Shown one piece after another: positions 1-13,800 of a stretch of 64,000 nucleotides of DNA; positions within the stretch are counted from its first letter, which is position 1, and every line of letters begins with the position of its first letter. Both the position numbers and the translations under genes were made by a program. The notes under the pieces are model-generated. The model had not been told where the DNA came from. It saw only the letters and a program-made list of their open reading frames with translations, and did not search any database. The stretch spans positions 45,684 to 109,683 of the forward strand of contig NW_019091748.1 of the NCBI RefSeq assembly GCF_001949145.1, read 5' to 3'. Source of the stretch: Acanthaster planci. Lineage: Eukaryota; Echinodermata; Asteroidea; Valvatida; Acanthasteridae.

Positions 1-1317
1 CTGTCCATAACAACATCTCAGCATTGCACTGTATCGTGAATTGCCCCTATTTGAAGCACATGCATGTACATGTATATGCATATGTCTGGTAATCTCTCAG
101 TCATACAACACCGGTACCTGCACCCGCAGAACGTGGTTGCCTGGCTAGTCAGTAGAAAATTATTGTCATTTCTCCTCTACCCTTTTATGAAAACTCCCCC
201 CTTACTTTGAAAGATGAAAATGCTTTGAAACGTGCATAGTTCACAAACAACAAAATGAGAGTAAAGTCACATCCCCCTCTTTCTTGTTTTAGGGTTCAAA
301 GTCATATTGAAGTAGAGGTCAATTTTGCAATTTTGGGTTTTGTAATATTTGGAAAGAGTAACCCGTCTCCTATTTAATTCCAAATATTTTGCAGAATCAC
401 ACATTTAAAAATGTCATTTTCTCAGCAATTTTGACTGTAGCATTATTTGTGGCTGGTCTAAAATAAACATGTAACTTGAAACAATGTCTGGAACAAAGAC
501 GCAAAGCTGCCAGAATAATGTCACACAGTCACCTCATAGTTTTACTTTAAGTGTACCATGTATGTACCACTGGAAAGCTCATTTTATGCTGAATTCAAAA
601 GTACCAATATCTCAATTTTTGAAACTTCTGACTCTCAGCCCATTTCGTGGTGATAGGTCTAAAATGTGAGAAACAAGTCTTCTTGCTGTGTGGCCTCGCT
701 CTGTATGTATGTAATACATCTCCGTTGGTTGAGTCCTTGCAAAGCAATATTTTTATTGAAAAGGGCATGTATGCTTGTTTTGCCAGCTTGTGAAGTGCTG
801 TTTGGTTTTGGAAATGATTTATGGTCTACCGTACATGCATTTTGTAATGGATACGGGTTCTGGTATGTTGATGGATAATTTAATAAAATTTTTATTCATA
901 AATTTATTCTTATGCATTCCTTAATAGTAATAGTTCTATTCCATAGTCGGTTGGTCAGAGCCATGCAAACTGTACATCATATTACATGTATTTGTATCTG
1001 GTCCATTAGAAATGAAGTACAAAGCTTTTTGTTTCCATGTGGCTTTAATTCTGAGCTCGAGTCTCTCCTTTTTGTCCTCGTCTTAGAAGATACATGTATC
1101 ATGAGGTATGTCATATATGTGTTACTTGCATCATTTTGTAGAAAGTGCTAAATCACACTACCACATCATTTGCCAGAGTAGGCGTATTTGTTACAAAAAA
1201 CCCGGGATTTTGTTGCTTCTTAATGGCTCCCTAGAAAAGCCTTCTTATGGGATGCCCTTTATGACTTTATTCGTACAAAAATTCAAACGGAAATTTTTAT
1301 AGATATAAAAATATAGA
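1..1317. other. AT-rich non-coding stretch, no gene seen
   Basis: Short open frames occur on both strands, but none has recognisable domains, splice context or biased composition. Several TACATGTA-type palindromes are present. The stretch probably belongs to an intron or the upstream flank of the RIM-BP-like gene that is coding from 3462. Confidence 0.5.
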
Positions 1318-2868
1318 TATGAAACTAACATGTAGTGGACGAAAGTGAAATGAATCTAAAACGAAACAAATATGATGAAAGAAAGATGTATCAGACGAAA
1401 CTAATACGTAAAGTACGGAACCATGGATGAAAGTACATTTAAAGGACAAAGGTGATTTACATAGGATGAAAACTAATAAATATACGACAAAACTTGTTTA
1501 TAAACGATAAAACTAATAAATATAGAAGGAAAATAATATATAGGATGAAACTAATATATATAGGGTAAAAGCAATAAATATAGAATGAAACTAAAAAATA
1601 TAAAACAAAACTAAAAAATAGGACAAAGTGCTGCCACCTGAGCGCCAGACCAGATGTGATATAGAGCAAAATGTAAAATATATTGAATGAAACCTAAAAT
1701 ACCGGGAACGAAAACCTAAAATACATAAGGCGAAGTGCCATCTACCGACCGGTTCGCAGACGTCGCTCCTAACCATGATGCAGAGTTTTTCCAATTGTTC
1801 TGAAGTGATGCAGAGCTTTCTCGGGTGTTCTGAAGTGTTAGGACCGTATGGAACAATTGCGAAAGCCCCCGCAGCATGGTTAGGCCACACACTGCAACAT
1901 TGCTGGTTGCCATGCCTGATCATGCTGATTATGATTGACCACATTGTTGACCGTTGGCCTCTGGTCAGTGGCACTGCTGCCAATGTCAGGCCGTTACACG
2001 AGTAGCACTAGCACTAGCAGCAGTAGGCCTAGGCCCATTGCCAGTGGGTGTAACATTAGTAGCTACTAATTCATAGAAAGCAGGGTTTTGAAGGAGGTTA
2101 TCAAGTACTTCTCGTACATGAACATTCACATTTTCTGACTCTTGAGCCATGGTTCAGGATTACAGCTCCACTCATTTCTATAAATCTCTAGGACAAGTAG
2201 AGTGTGGTGTTGTGACGTGCACTGTATGATCAAGAGTGTTAGGTGAAAGAGTCCAGAATAGTTATGGACAATGCAAATTTTCCCTTAAAATGTTACAACA
2301 GCCTCAGAAAGCAGTGTCCCAAAAAGTGAAATTTAGCCAGGGGAATTCCAAAGCATTTATTTAGAAAACAGTTCTTTTTCCAAGGCAAGTCTTGTAGATT
2401 TGTGCACAGGGCATCAAGTGTTGTCTGTGTAACTCTTTCCATGTCATGTCGGGCATTTTACATTTTCGTTCTATATATTTTACATTTTGCTCTTTATCAC
2501 AACCATTCTGGCATCGAAGTGGTGGCACTTTGTCCTATTTTTTAATTTAGTCCTATATTTTGTAGTTTCGTTCTGTATTTATTATACTTTCTTCCCATAT
2601 TAGTTTCGTCCTATATGGGTATCTATTAGTTTCATCCTATGTATTTTTTTCCTTCTATATTTATTAGTTTCATCATGTATATATGAGCTGTGTCGTAAAT
2701 TTGTTAGTGTCGTCTATATAAATCATCTTTGTCCTGTATATTTATTGATTTCGAACTTTACGTATTAGATTCGTCCTATGTATATTTCTTTCAACTTTTA
2801 TATGTTTGTTTTATTTTATATTTAATTCACTTTCGTTCTATATATATTAGTTTCGTATACTGTATTCG
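1318..2868. repeat. Fold-back element: long degenerate inverted repeat
   Basis: The left arm (about 1318-1735) reads as degenerate copies of a 20-30 base unit close to GGACGAAACTAATATATATA. The right arm (about 2440-2868) is its reverse complement. Long matches can be paired by eye: AAAAAATAGGACAAAGTG at about 1614-1632 against CACTTTGTCCTATTTTTTA at about 2526-2545; GAGCAAAATGTAAAATATAT near 1663 against its complement near 2475; and CTAATACGTAAAGT near 1402 against ACTTTACGTATTAG near 2755. The roughly 700-base spacer is not repetitive and shows no convincing ORF. This is the layout of a fold-back or long-TIR DNA transposon. I did not find a target-site duplication. Confidence 0.7.
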
Positions 2869-3461
2869 TTTGATATGTTTTTCACGAATAAAGTCATCAA
2901 GGGCACCCCACACCTTCTCCAACCCAGTGCTTTCAATATTGCTTCGAATTTCACAACTGCATAATGTTCATCTTCATCTGTATCTTTATACCAGTTTGGC
3001 AACGAGCAATCATCAAGTATTATTAATAAGGGCAGTCAGACCGGTGCCCTGACCTACATCCCCAATGAATGTCTCCTGGCAACAGTCTTAATTGGTAATG
3101 CATGAGTTACTCCTTCTCTGCATTTTTCCATAGAAATATTTTCCGTTTATAAAACTGTGTGGAATAATATGGATTGACTCACTTAAAACCCTTGTTAAAG
3201 TTTGTCTAGCAACGTTGAAATCAGTATATTTTTATTCAATTTTTCGGGAGGGATTGTAAATTTCCTACTTGCTGTTGTAGAAGTTTGAAGGTTCAAAATT
3301 ATCTGCTGAGAAGAGGATTTCCAGAATCTATAATAAACTGTCATAAATTCTTCATCAATATGTTATGTTGATTATAAATTTTGTTAAGCCACTCATTAGG
3401 GTTTTTGGAGAGTTTCTTTGGACTGTGTTTTAATATCAGTGAATATTTGCTCACAAAACAG
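2869..3461 (+). other. Intron or 5' flank before first recognised exon
   Basis: No gene is seen in this stretch. It ends in a plausible splice acceptor (AAAACAG at 3455-3461) before the first exon of the RIM-BP-like gene, so it is most likely intron sequence. The preceding exon is not recognised. Confidence 0.45.
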
Positions 3462-4894
3462 AGGAGTTTGAGATGACACTAAAGGAGTTCTTAGAGGCCC
3501 TGCCACAAGGCTGCAGCCCCACTGACCCTGTTCTCCTGAGGGAGGGCAAGAACTTCTTTGTTGAGTTCAACAAGCTCTTCATCGGCAAATGCAGGAAACC
3601 GAGAGCACGGCTGCTGCGGGGTCTCTCTAGGAAGCTCCCGGAAGTCAAACCACACCCACAGGGGGTCAAGCGGAAACCAATTTACCCTTCCCTCCTGGGA
3701 GAGGAATGTTCCAAGACGGAGGCAGGGAGTGGGGCCCAAAGCAACCTGAGGCCCTTAGAGGCTGCCAGCCCGACTACCAAGAGACGTATGCTTGATGAGT
3801 TTGTGGCTGCCCTGAGAGACTTACCCTGGAAGGCGCCACCCGATGTTGACTGGAATAATGCCAACATCTGGTACCCGGACGATGAGAGAGATGTAGATGA
3901 AGATTCCATCGATGCCGCTGAGGGCAGACAGTTGGAGGCAGTGGATATAAAATGTGAGAAGCAGCTCTCTGTCGAGTCAGAGATGTCTCCACCAGCCCCT
4001 CCAGAATCACTTCCACCTGACATGCCGGCAGCCCACAAGCGCACCAGTTCCATGAGCTCAGACAGCCTGGCTGGAGACCCCCCACCCCTGCTGGGAGACT
4101 CCCCTCCACGCTGTGTGATCAGAAATGACTCCTTGGAAGTAGAAGATAAAGATGATGATAAGGATGGCTTTAATGGGCCGCCACCTCCACTACCTGCATC
4201 GTCTCCCCCATGGAAACCAGATTCAAGCTCGCCGAGTTCTGGCCAGCAGAGAAGTTTCATCAGTGGCTTCAGAAGGGAATCTTCAGAGAATCACAGTGAG
4301 ACTGACAGTCTTGACCTCCCACCTCCACTTCCGAAATTGTCTCCTCCTGGCAAGCCAAATGCAGACTCACTTCAAAGTAACCATGACAAGTGGAGGAGCT
4401 CTTTACCATCTTACAGTAATGGGCCTGACAGTCCTCATCCCTTGACCCGCAAGAGCCAGAATCACACTGTCAGCACTGATTTAGACAGTGATGCCTCATC
4501 CACTGACACTCTGATGGAACCCGAAGCCTACCAACAAGACCTTGCCAAAGGCTGTGACTCCAGTCCGAAAAGGGATCACAGGGATGACCCTCTCAGAGCA
4601 ACTGCCCCCCACCGCCCAGCATCCTTTGACAGTGGTCTGGACACGGTCTCCTCCATCACGGAACAAGAGGTGGAAGCTATCACAGCAGCGTCAGTGTTTG
4701 TGGGACCAGACCACTCCCTGAGGCTGCCCCGAGCCCCAGTGGCTAGTGAGGGAGTAGGAAACTCCCTGGCGAAGCCGGCAACTCCGATGTGGCTGAAGCA
4801 GATGATGGATTGGCAGACGGCAGAGAAGGAGAAGGAAGAGACTGACTTGGGACGACTCAAGACGAGCATTGACACAATGGAAAAACAGCTCCAG
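3462..4894 (+). CDS. Exon: N-terminal proline-rich region of RIM-BP-like gene
   Basis: The acceptor AG is at 3460-3461 and the donor is CAG|GTAAAG at 4894/4895. The first in-frame ATG is at 3473, and upstream in-frame codons stay open to the acceptor, so either a 5' UTR exon or a coding exon precedes it. About 474 residues. It opens with a compact possibly folded part (MTLKEFLEALPQG to about residue 70). Acidic stretches and polyproline segments follow (PPPPLPASSPP, LPPPLPKLSPPGKP), typical SH3/WW ligands. It ends in a Lys/Glu-rich segment that starts the coiled coil. No known domain is recognised in the first 120 residues. Confidence 0.8.
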
Positions 4895-7800
4895 GTAAAG
4901 ACTCTGTTTTGTTCATAATTATCAAAAAGTGTGAGAAAAAGGGAGAGCCAACACCCAGTGCTAAATCTGCAAAACGACAATTTTTTTATGATATGGGCAG
5001 TAATCATGGTGTCATTCAGTAAACAAATACATTGTATGTACATGTAGTTGGTCTTGTACAAAATTAAGCCTGCTATAGCTCAAAAAGTATGACGCATGGT
5101 TGCTAACCAAACTCCTACTTGCTGCAGTGGTGGAAATGTTAGGTTCACAAGCTACTTTTATGTCATTTGATCAGACCCTATGGACATGGCTTAGCTGTTA
5201 CCCTTGAAAATTTGTTCATGATGTACATGTACGTGTATGTGAAGATCTGCACATAGACAGTGCAATGTTTTTAACCAGTGTCAAACAGAATGCATTGCAA
5301 GAGCCATGGTTACTCTAACCATACAAATTGCACAAGGCGTGTATCATAATTTGCTGCTTTGGGCCTGTTTAAATTAATTTAATTTAAAAAGTTTATTTTC
5401 CACGTGCGTACAGGCATTATGTGCTCATACGGTACTATTAGCGTATATGTGCAAATAAATTTCAACATGCATACATGCAGCATAATTTTCTGTATTTCTG
5501 TTTCAAAGGAGAAAGAAGAACTTGTGAAAGAGTTGAGGCAGAGCGAAGAAAACCTCAGGAAGAAACTGCAAGACCATGGTGACCTTCGACCTTTGAAATT
5601 ACAGGTACATTACACATGGATGTACATGTGTATTGTCTTACTTCAGTTGATAGCAGACTTCTAAATGCATGTCAGTTTTACATCCCACGTGCCACTGGAT
5701 ATTTCACAGTTGAATTTTGAACAATTCCAAGATTGTTTAAGATTTCTGATTATTTGAGGTACCTTGCCAAAATTAGGGCTTGGTTGGGCTCTTCTTGCAC
5801 ATCGGTATGAAAGTGATGTTTTTTGGTCTCCCATGTACACGTAGCTTCAGACAAAAGAGATCGACCTCCAGGACAAAGAGAGGCAGGTTGCTCTGCTGAA
5901 GTCAGAGGTCAAACAGAAGGAGAGAGAAATCCACAGCCTCAAGACCAAGGTCAGTCAACCATGACTTGAACAGAACAAGCCACAGTTTTGATTTGTAGAT
6001 CAGGGGTATGTGGGGACAAATGCAGATATAATGCAGATTTTTGGGGGGATGTCCTTTTCTACACAAACTGTGATTATGATTTTTCAAAAGTACATGCCAA
6101 GGTGGGTGATACAGTTGGACTTGGGAATGTGATTACATGTACATGTATGTGCACTTATGGGAAAGCTGTTAGACATGCAGTGGCATGCAGGTGCAATAAA
6201 CCTTCTGTGAATGAAATATGAATAAAATATGGTACACAGTATTCTTTAAATTCATGATAACATATCAATTTTAATTGTCCATACTAAAGACACTGTTGCT
6301 AACCCTTGTGATTTGGGGCAAGCTTTTGCTTAGCTACATAAGAGATGCCTTGCACCAGTACAATGTTTTCAGTGGATAAGAAGGGCACAAAGGAACCAGT
6401 CCATTTCAGAGATGGTGGTCGCTATGCAAAAGTTTGCCCCGAATCACGAGGTATAGCAACAGTAACTGTAGTATGGAGAATTCAAATTGTTACGTTTATG
6501 TGCAATCAGATAACTCAGTGTACCAGATTTTATTCAAATTTAACTTGCAAAAGGCTTATCAAACTCCTCAGGTTAGCACTGAATACAAAGTTTAATGTCA
6601 TGCTTTCATTAGTCATTGAACCTTACGCGGTAGTTGGGATGTTTTTCAGCTTCTCCTTCACAGTGCTTTCCCCTTTGCTTCAATTTCTTCCATCCCATAT
6701 ATTGATGGGATCAGTGGTTCACTAACCTCATTTACCCGGCCTCATGTTTTTGTTGAATGTAACCTGTGGATGTTGTAACATCGGCCGTTACTGTGTAGAT
6801 TACATGTTGTACTCATGCGATGCCTGTAAAATTCAACCTCTCGTGTGAACACAGCATGCATTTATCTGAAATCAATCAGTATATAATTACCGTGACATGT
6901 ACTTGTACATGTATCTTTCAGAATAACCCAAGAGAAATGCATTGTTGTGGTGGGGTTGGTACAAACATGGAATCATCCTTACCCAAAGCACCTGCCAGTG
7001 GTAAACATGTACACATACATGTACATGCGGGTGCGCTCACGGGTGCGGGTGCTCTCACTGTGTTTGTTTCCAGATGCTTTCTTTAACAGTGGTTAGAAGT
7101 CCAAGATTGCCTTGTCAGAGCAGCTTCTGCCTAGGGCTGAGTCAATTCGAATTATAGACTATTCGAATAGTCAACCCTCAATTCAATCAAATATTTGAAT
7201 TTCGATCGTAGTGGCCGGCAGATTGTTGATGAACAAACCATATACAAAATCAGTCACAATAATGCACACAATTTCACATTATAGTTACTATAAAAGCTTT
7301 TCACTTTTATTTCAAGTTTAAATATTGTCATGAAGGTTTCATCGTATTTTATTTCAACAAAGTTTGCATCAATACATCATTATTCCAAAGAATACTTTGT
7401 TGGCACATTCAAATTTTTTCACAAAGCTTTATTTAAAGCTTTACTTAAAGCTATATTTTTAAGGATTTATTTATTTATAAATGTTTCCATATTCTAGGAT
7501 TGATTCTGTATTGGACTGTTAGGCATTTCAGCTGCCTTAGTGTCTGGAATCTGCTTGAAACAAGCCTCCATAGTGAGATTTTTCTCGTTTCAAAAAGGAA
7601 ATTCTTCCTTTTTTTTTCATTAATTTTGCATTTGAATATTTGAATTAAAAAATAAATATTTGATAATTAAATATTTGGATATTCGGCACAGCTGTACTTC
7701 TGCCTTGAACCCTTGATGTGGAGTCACATGTACTCATAGATATACTGTAGGAACTTGGTGACTTGGAGTATATCAGAAGGAAGAATTGTTATGGAGCAGA

Positions 7801-10800
7801 GCAACCATCAAAGGGTTTTTTCTATATCACTTGCCTGTGGCAGATGGTACTTGACAAGTCTGTGAGACATAGGGGAATTGGGAACACTACCCAATGTGTA
7901 TTATTTTGATTTCTCTATCTACATGTATGTCTGTGAGACATAGGGGAATTGGGAACACTACCCAATGTGTATTATTTTGATTTCTCTATCTGGACTAATC
8001 GCTTGCTTGTTTCATTCAGAGCTAACTCGTCTTTAATTATTAACTTCTTTACTTTACTTACATGTACACCTATTCTATATCTGCTTTGCCTAACACTTCA
8101 ATTTTGCTAACGGAACAGTCTGAGAGCGAGGAATTGCACCAACCAGCAATTAACAAAAATCTGCTGATGAGTAAGGCTGCTGAGATCGGCAGACTAAAAC
8201 TAAAGGTATGATTGTCTAAACACTTGTTCTCTCACAATTTTGCATTTTTCTGTTTTTGAATCTGCTCTTCATGACACGGAAGAGAGTTTTCAGTAGAGAA
8301 ACCTTTTTATAAGTGCTTCCAAATAAAGATTCATGATGCCTTGGATGCTAGATGCCATTGGGCGGAGCATGCGCTCAAATCTTGCTACCCAATGACAATG
8401 GTTTGCTGTGGAAATAACCAATGTCACAAGCAACTTCTCCTGTGATCCTTATGCAACTTGGCGTGAGAATACTTGATTCATATTACCTGACGCTCTTTAT
8501 CTTGGACATCCTGCAGCTGGAGCGGAGCCAGGAAAGCCTGAAGGAGAAGGAGGAAGAACTCAAGAACAGGGAGGAAGAGGAGGCAAGAATGAAAGAAGAG
8601 ATGGACAAGAGGGAGAGCGAGCTTTCCTCCAAGGTACTTAAAATGCGGCAGGTTATGAAATGCAGCTTACTACAAGGTGCAGTGGCTAGGATGACCTCAT
8701 AACTTCATTTCTAACCCTCCGGCTAGATAACTTCCCCCAAGTGATACCTTTCTCCACTAAAACAATTAATTCATTTGTATTTTTGTCCTTTCATTCCTGC
8801 AACCTTCCCCTCAGAATGCTTCAGTAGTGTGACCCAACAGTGACATTCACGGTATTCTAAAGCAAGTCACTGTACCTATTGTTTGATAAAAAGGCAAAGG
8901 TTTTAACCTTGGTACTCCCTTCTCATACTCAATTTGCAACAGTGTTTTATGTGTGTCCAACGTTAGCAGCTCACTGGCTTTTCAGTGGCTTTTCTTGACA
9001 GAATTACACATTGTGGTATTACATAAGGAATTTGTTTGTTTTCTCGTAACCCTAACATGCAGGAGAAATGATAAAGGCTCTTGGGGGGATGTTGTTAATG
9101 TGAAGCAATAATTATTTTGATGATCTGGATGAGCTGTTTGTTTTCACAGGAGAAAGCCCTTAAGAAGGAGTCTGAAAAACTGAGAAATCTGCAGACAGCA
9201 TCGGAGGAGCAACAACAGCTCTCTGGCAGAAGCGCTGATGATGTGGATGCGGTACAGCCATGTGACACCTCATCACATGACCGATCACCTGATTCCAGAC
9301 CACAAGATACGACGGCACGTGAACTGCACCTTGCGAATATTCTGGATGTTCTCACCAGAGAGGTAGGGCAGGCTTTTTCTGTGGGAGATTGTCAGAAAGA
9401 TAAAGTTATGGAAGATTTTACAAATTGTAGGCAATGTGTAACTGCTTAACTTTGTGTACAAATTAAAGATGTTTTGAGTTAACTTTCAGTCAGACTATAG
9501 GATCTCTCCTCCCTCCAGTCATGACTTGTTTCCATCTTCAACTTCATCATACACTTTGCAGTCAGTTTACGTTTTGGAGCCAATTAAAATTGTGTCAAAG
9601 GTTTGCCTCACATCAGGACATCTATAGCTTATACTCTGAAAGTGGTGTTGTATTGACCTGAAGGGCCGCAACTCAGGTCATGAAATTTACAAAACTGAAG
9701 CCTGAATGTTGAGGCAGAGCCCAGAGTTGGAAAACCCTGAGGGACACTTTCTTGCCTGTGTGCACTGTTAATTTGCTTCCCCTTATATCTGTCCTCGCTT
9801 TTTTCTCAACATTTAAAGTATTAATGCCTTGGAATTTGTGCTTAGTATGTGAAGTGGTAAAAGGTACTCTTTATTGAGAATTTAGAAAACACATGGTCTC
9901 AACTCAACAAAGGATTAAACTTCAGTCAACACAGTGTCCTATGTTGCATATCAACTTTGCTGACCAAAGGTAAAATGTATGGAGGATTTATACCATCTAC
10001 TTTATACTGTCTAAGGTTGTCATCGCATCCTGTACGTTTCGACAGGTCCAGTCAAATTGTACTTGAGTCTTTTGATTGTATGTTGCTCATAATTCTATTC
10101 TCACAGAATAAAGAACTGAGGGGCAGAGTTCAAAGGTTGGCATCCATGGAAGACAGATGGGTAGAGCTACAACAGCAGCTGGCTGACAGTCGTCATGGCA
10201 ACCAGGACCAGGAAGCCTTGGAGCGAAAGCTCCACATGGCTGAGGAGATGCTGAGGGAGAAGGTAGCATAGAGGAGGAAAAAAATGGATGGACCTTGGGA
10301 GATTGTGGAAAAATGATGTTTTGAAACCTTAAGTTGGTGGTGCTCAAGTAATTCTAATTTACTTACAGTTTGTGTAATTTAGAAATGAGTATTTCTGGCA
10401 ACATATTTGGAGCATTCTATAATTTTTAGGGAAAATTGAGGAAAAATTTGAGAAATTAAAGTTTGCAAATATTGGCACCTTGTGGAATGAAATCTCAGGC
10501 TAAAAGGGCTATATTTATGCTAGTGAGCAACTGGGACTGTGGCAAAACCATAACTGAAGAGGGCAAATTTTCAGGTTCTTTCGAGTGTTAAACATTTAAA
10601 GTTTTGTTGCTGAAATAGTTCTGCAAAATCGAAGTGAATATTAAATTGCAAGTAGTGCTTTTTTGCCTGTTCTTACCATAGACAAGTGAGGAACTCCGTC
10701 TTGGTGAAGACAATGCTGCATTGGAGGACCGCATCCGACACTTGGAAGAACAGAGGAGAAGGAGGGATGGGATTGAAGCTGATTACAGACGCATTAAGGA

Positions 10801-13800
10801 ACAGGTTAGAGTTCTGCATAAACGGCCTTCTGCAGATATTAAAATGCTTCACTTCAAGACAAAGTGTCTGTGTGCTGCAGTTCACTATGGTAAACGTTGG
10901 ACTAAAACAGAGACTAATCCAAGCATGTGGTTACGGCCTTGTGAGGGATTTTATCGAGGGTTTACAAAAGCTGGAGCTGAAACCGTCAGTCAAGATCTGA
11001 TTGTTCAATTTGTTCAAGCAGTTTGTAACTTAATGGTCACTGTGCTTTGGAACTGTTTTTTGACTGTTTATATTTTTCCTTTTTTTAATCATTTTAGTTT
11101 GATGACATGGAGCACAAAAAGAATGAAGCTGAGATATCAGTTGCCCCTCTAAAGGTAACCTGAACACTGTCGGCACTTCGTGTTGAGTTTGAAAATGCCC
11201 TTAAGAATGGCAGCAACTTTTCCTCAAAGTAGCTGATTTCCTGTCTTCACACTTCCAGTAGACAACACTGTGAATTGTTGTGTTGGCCTAGACTTTTTAG
11301 GGTTATATTGTGTTATATTGAAGTTGTTGGATAAACAGCATAACTAAAACTTAAATTATCAGATCTGATTATCCATTTGTTTTAATATTGTTACCTCATT
11401 CTACTTCCTAATCAGGCCAAAATCTCCTACTTGTTACGGAAATGCAAGGAACGGGACGCTATCATACAGAGATTGGCTGCTGAGCTAGAACAGTTCCGTC
11501 CTGACAGAAATGAACAGCTAGTGTCTGATATCAGTGACTTGACAGCTGTGAGCCTCCCTGATGACGAGTTCAGTGAACCTTTGGCAGGCAGGGGGAGGGA
11601 TGTGAGGGATTTGGCCAGCAGAACCTCAAAAGATCATCAAGTTAGAGGAGGTGAGGCCAGACAATGGCAAGTCAACAAATTTAGCAAGAGTATGAACGAC
11701 ATCAGAGTGGATGACTTGAGCGACGACGACGAACTTGGTCGTCTGTCGCCCACGAGAGGGCACTTGGGCCTGGATCCCCTGAGCGGGAGTTTGGATAATT
11801 TGGGGCTAGGAGGGGAGGGGATCTCTCTCCGGGAGCTGATGAGGAGGACGGCAGGAAGTCGTGCCCGATCCCACCTCACCCCTTCAAGAGGGGCGGACGA
11901 TTTGGAAGTGGACGTTCTCAGGTCCGCTTTGAGAGCCTCACCAACAAAGACCACGCCGGCAAGGAGACTTGGCAGAGATGCCCACTCCTCAAGTGTGGCA
12001 AGGACAGCAACTTCCCTGCAAAGTAATCGCCTCTCCCATAAGACAAATGATACAAGTAGAGATGGTGGACTGCTCCATTCACCACACAGGGGCAGTCCCA
12101 GTCACACACATCAACAGGAGCTAATGGACCCTTGTAACCCATCCCTGTCAGTGAAATCACCCATCTATTCAAGTCAGCAGCAAGAGGACATTAGGCAGCC
12201 TTACCTGTTAGGTAGTAAAAATGGGGACATGGACTCATTTTCCCCTTCAGCAAATGGCGTCCACTCAAGTCCTAAAGTATTCTCTGGCCACACGAGCGCA
12301 TCGTCAAATCTGAACAACAGTACTCCATTCACGAGCGTTCCATCCCCAGTTATTGGTCTGCGCTTACAATCTCAGCCAGAAGGGCACCAGACTACGGCTG
12401 CCCCACTAGGGCAAGCCTTTGCAGCCTCCTCTGCAGTGCACCCGGGAAACTTGAAGTTTGCGAATGGGCACTCGATTGCTACACCCAAAACTGCCATAGC
12501 CCACAATGGCTCGGCCTTTGGATTGCTGACTGGCGGCATTACAAGTTCAGACACCCTTGCTGCAAACTCGGGTACAGTTGGAGGCACAACTGGACGGCAC
12601 CCTGTTCTCTTGGATAGCAGGATGCAGTCAAGAACACAGGCATTACCACATACCGGGCCGGGGTCAGCCATGCAGCATGAGGTGCAACAGAATCCAATCA
12701 GTAATGTAGAAGGAGTCCAGACTGAGAAGGATGTACAAGTAAAATTCAGCCACAGTGCACCAAATTCACAACCTGTAAACTCAGCTTCCAACACCGTTGG
12801 GTCTGCAGGAGTGCATGATGCGATTGTTGGGCAAGCTGGACATTTGGCCAATGGGGATGGCCATCCAGTGAATGGCGATGCAAAAAATGCCCAATCAGTA
12901 GCAGGTGTGCCCAGTGAGATCAGAGTGATCCCAAACAGATATTCTTTTCATGCTTCACTGTCTGGGACTGGCATGCAGGCGCCTTCAAGTGGGACTCCAG
13001 GATTGATCCACCCTAACAGCTCTCGTCATGAAGTTGATGCCTTGGCAATGCATCCTGGGCAGAGCACATTGCACTCTGGGACTGAGACATCATCACAACC
13101 CTCTACATTGAGTACCCAGCAGCTTGCCGCTAGGGGTGGTATGTCACTTCCCCGACGTGTTGGTAGCACTTTGCACCTTCAACCTGGGGTAGGTTCTTCC
13201 GGCCTTCACACACATCCCATGTCTACAAAAATACAGGTACCCTTGACACTGAGTGACCAACAAAAGAGTGTTACATCGCAGCTCCAACCTGGACTAAGTA
13301 CCTCAGACGTTCAAGCTGTGGTAGATTCCTCAACTCTGCACGTGCATGCTATGCCCACAGCAGCACAGCTACCCTCAACACTGAGTTCCCAACAAATTAA
13401 TGGTGCGAGTGTCACATCCCATGGCCAGCTTAGAGTAAGTGCTTTAAACATCCAACCCGAGGTGGGTTCTCCAACTCTCCATGCAGGGATCAAAGGCCCT
13501 GTTGCTAACTCATTCACAGAAGGAGCGAGCAGAACGCCACAGCATCATGTGGTCAGCACTGCAGCAGTGCATCCTGGGAATATTCCCTCCGGATTTGTTT
13601 CTCATGGGAGCGCAAGAGGTTCACGTCATGGTGCCAACCCATTACCGCATCAGAGCAGGGTTCCAAGCGCACATTCTATCCAACAGCAGGGTCCAGATTC
13701 CAGTGTACCAAAGGTCACTGCTGAATCTCATAATGGCCACATGGCCTCGTTACCTGGTAGTCAGCATCCACCCTTGGTGCCCATGCGCGGCAGCGGTCAC

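Noticed and set aside
3682-4260. 192-codon minus-strand frame opposite the first RIM-BP-like exon
   Set aside because: Antisense shadow of a GC-richer, proline-coding exon. The sense frame has splice and phase support.
12372-12851. 159-codon minus-strand Cys-rich frame
   Set aside because: Antisense shadow of the large low-complexity exon, where sense Ala/Gln/His codons read as Cys/Ala on the other strand.
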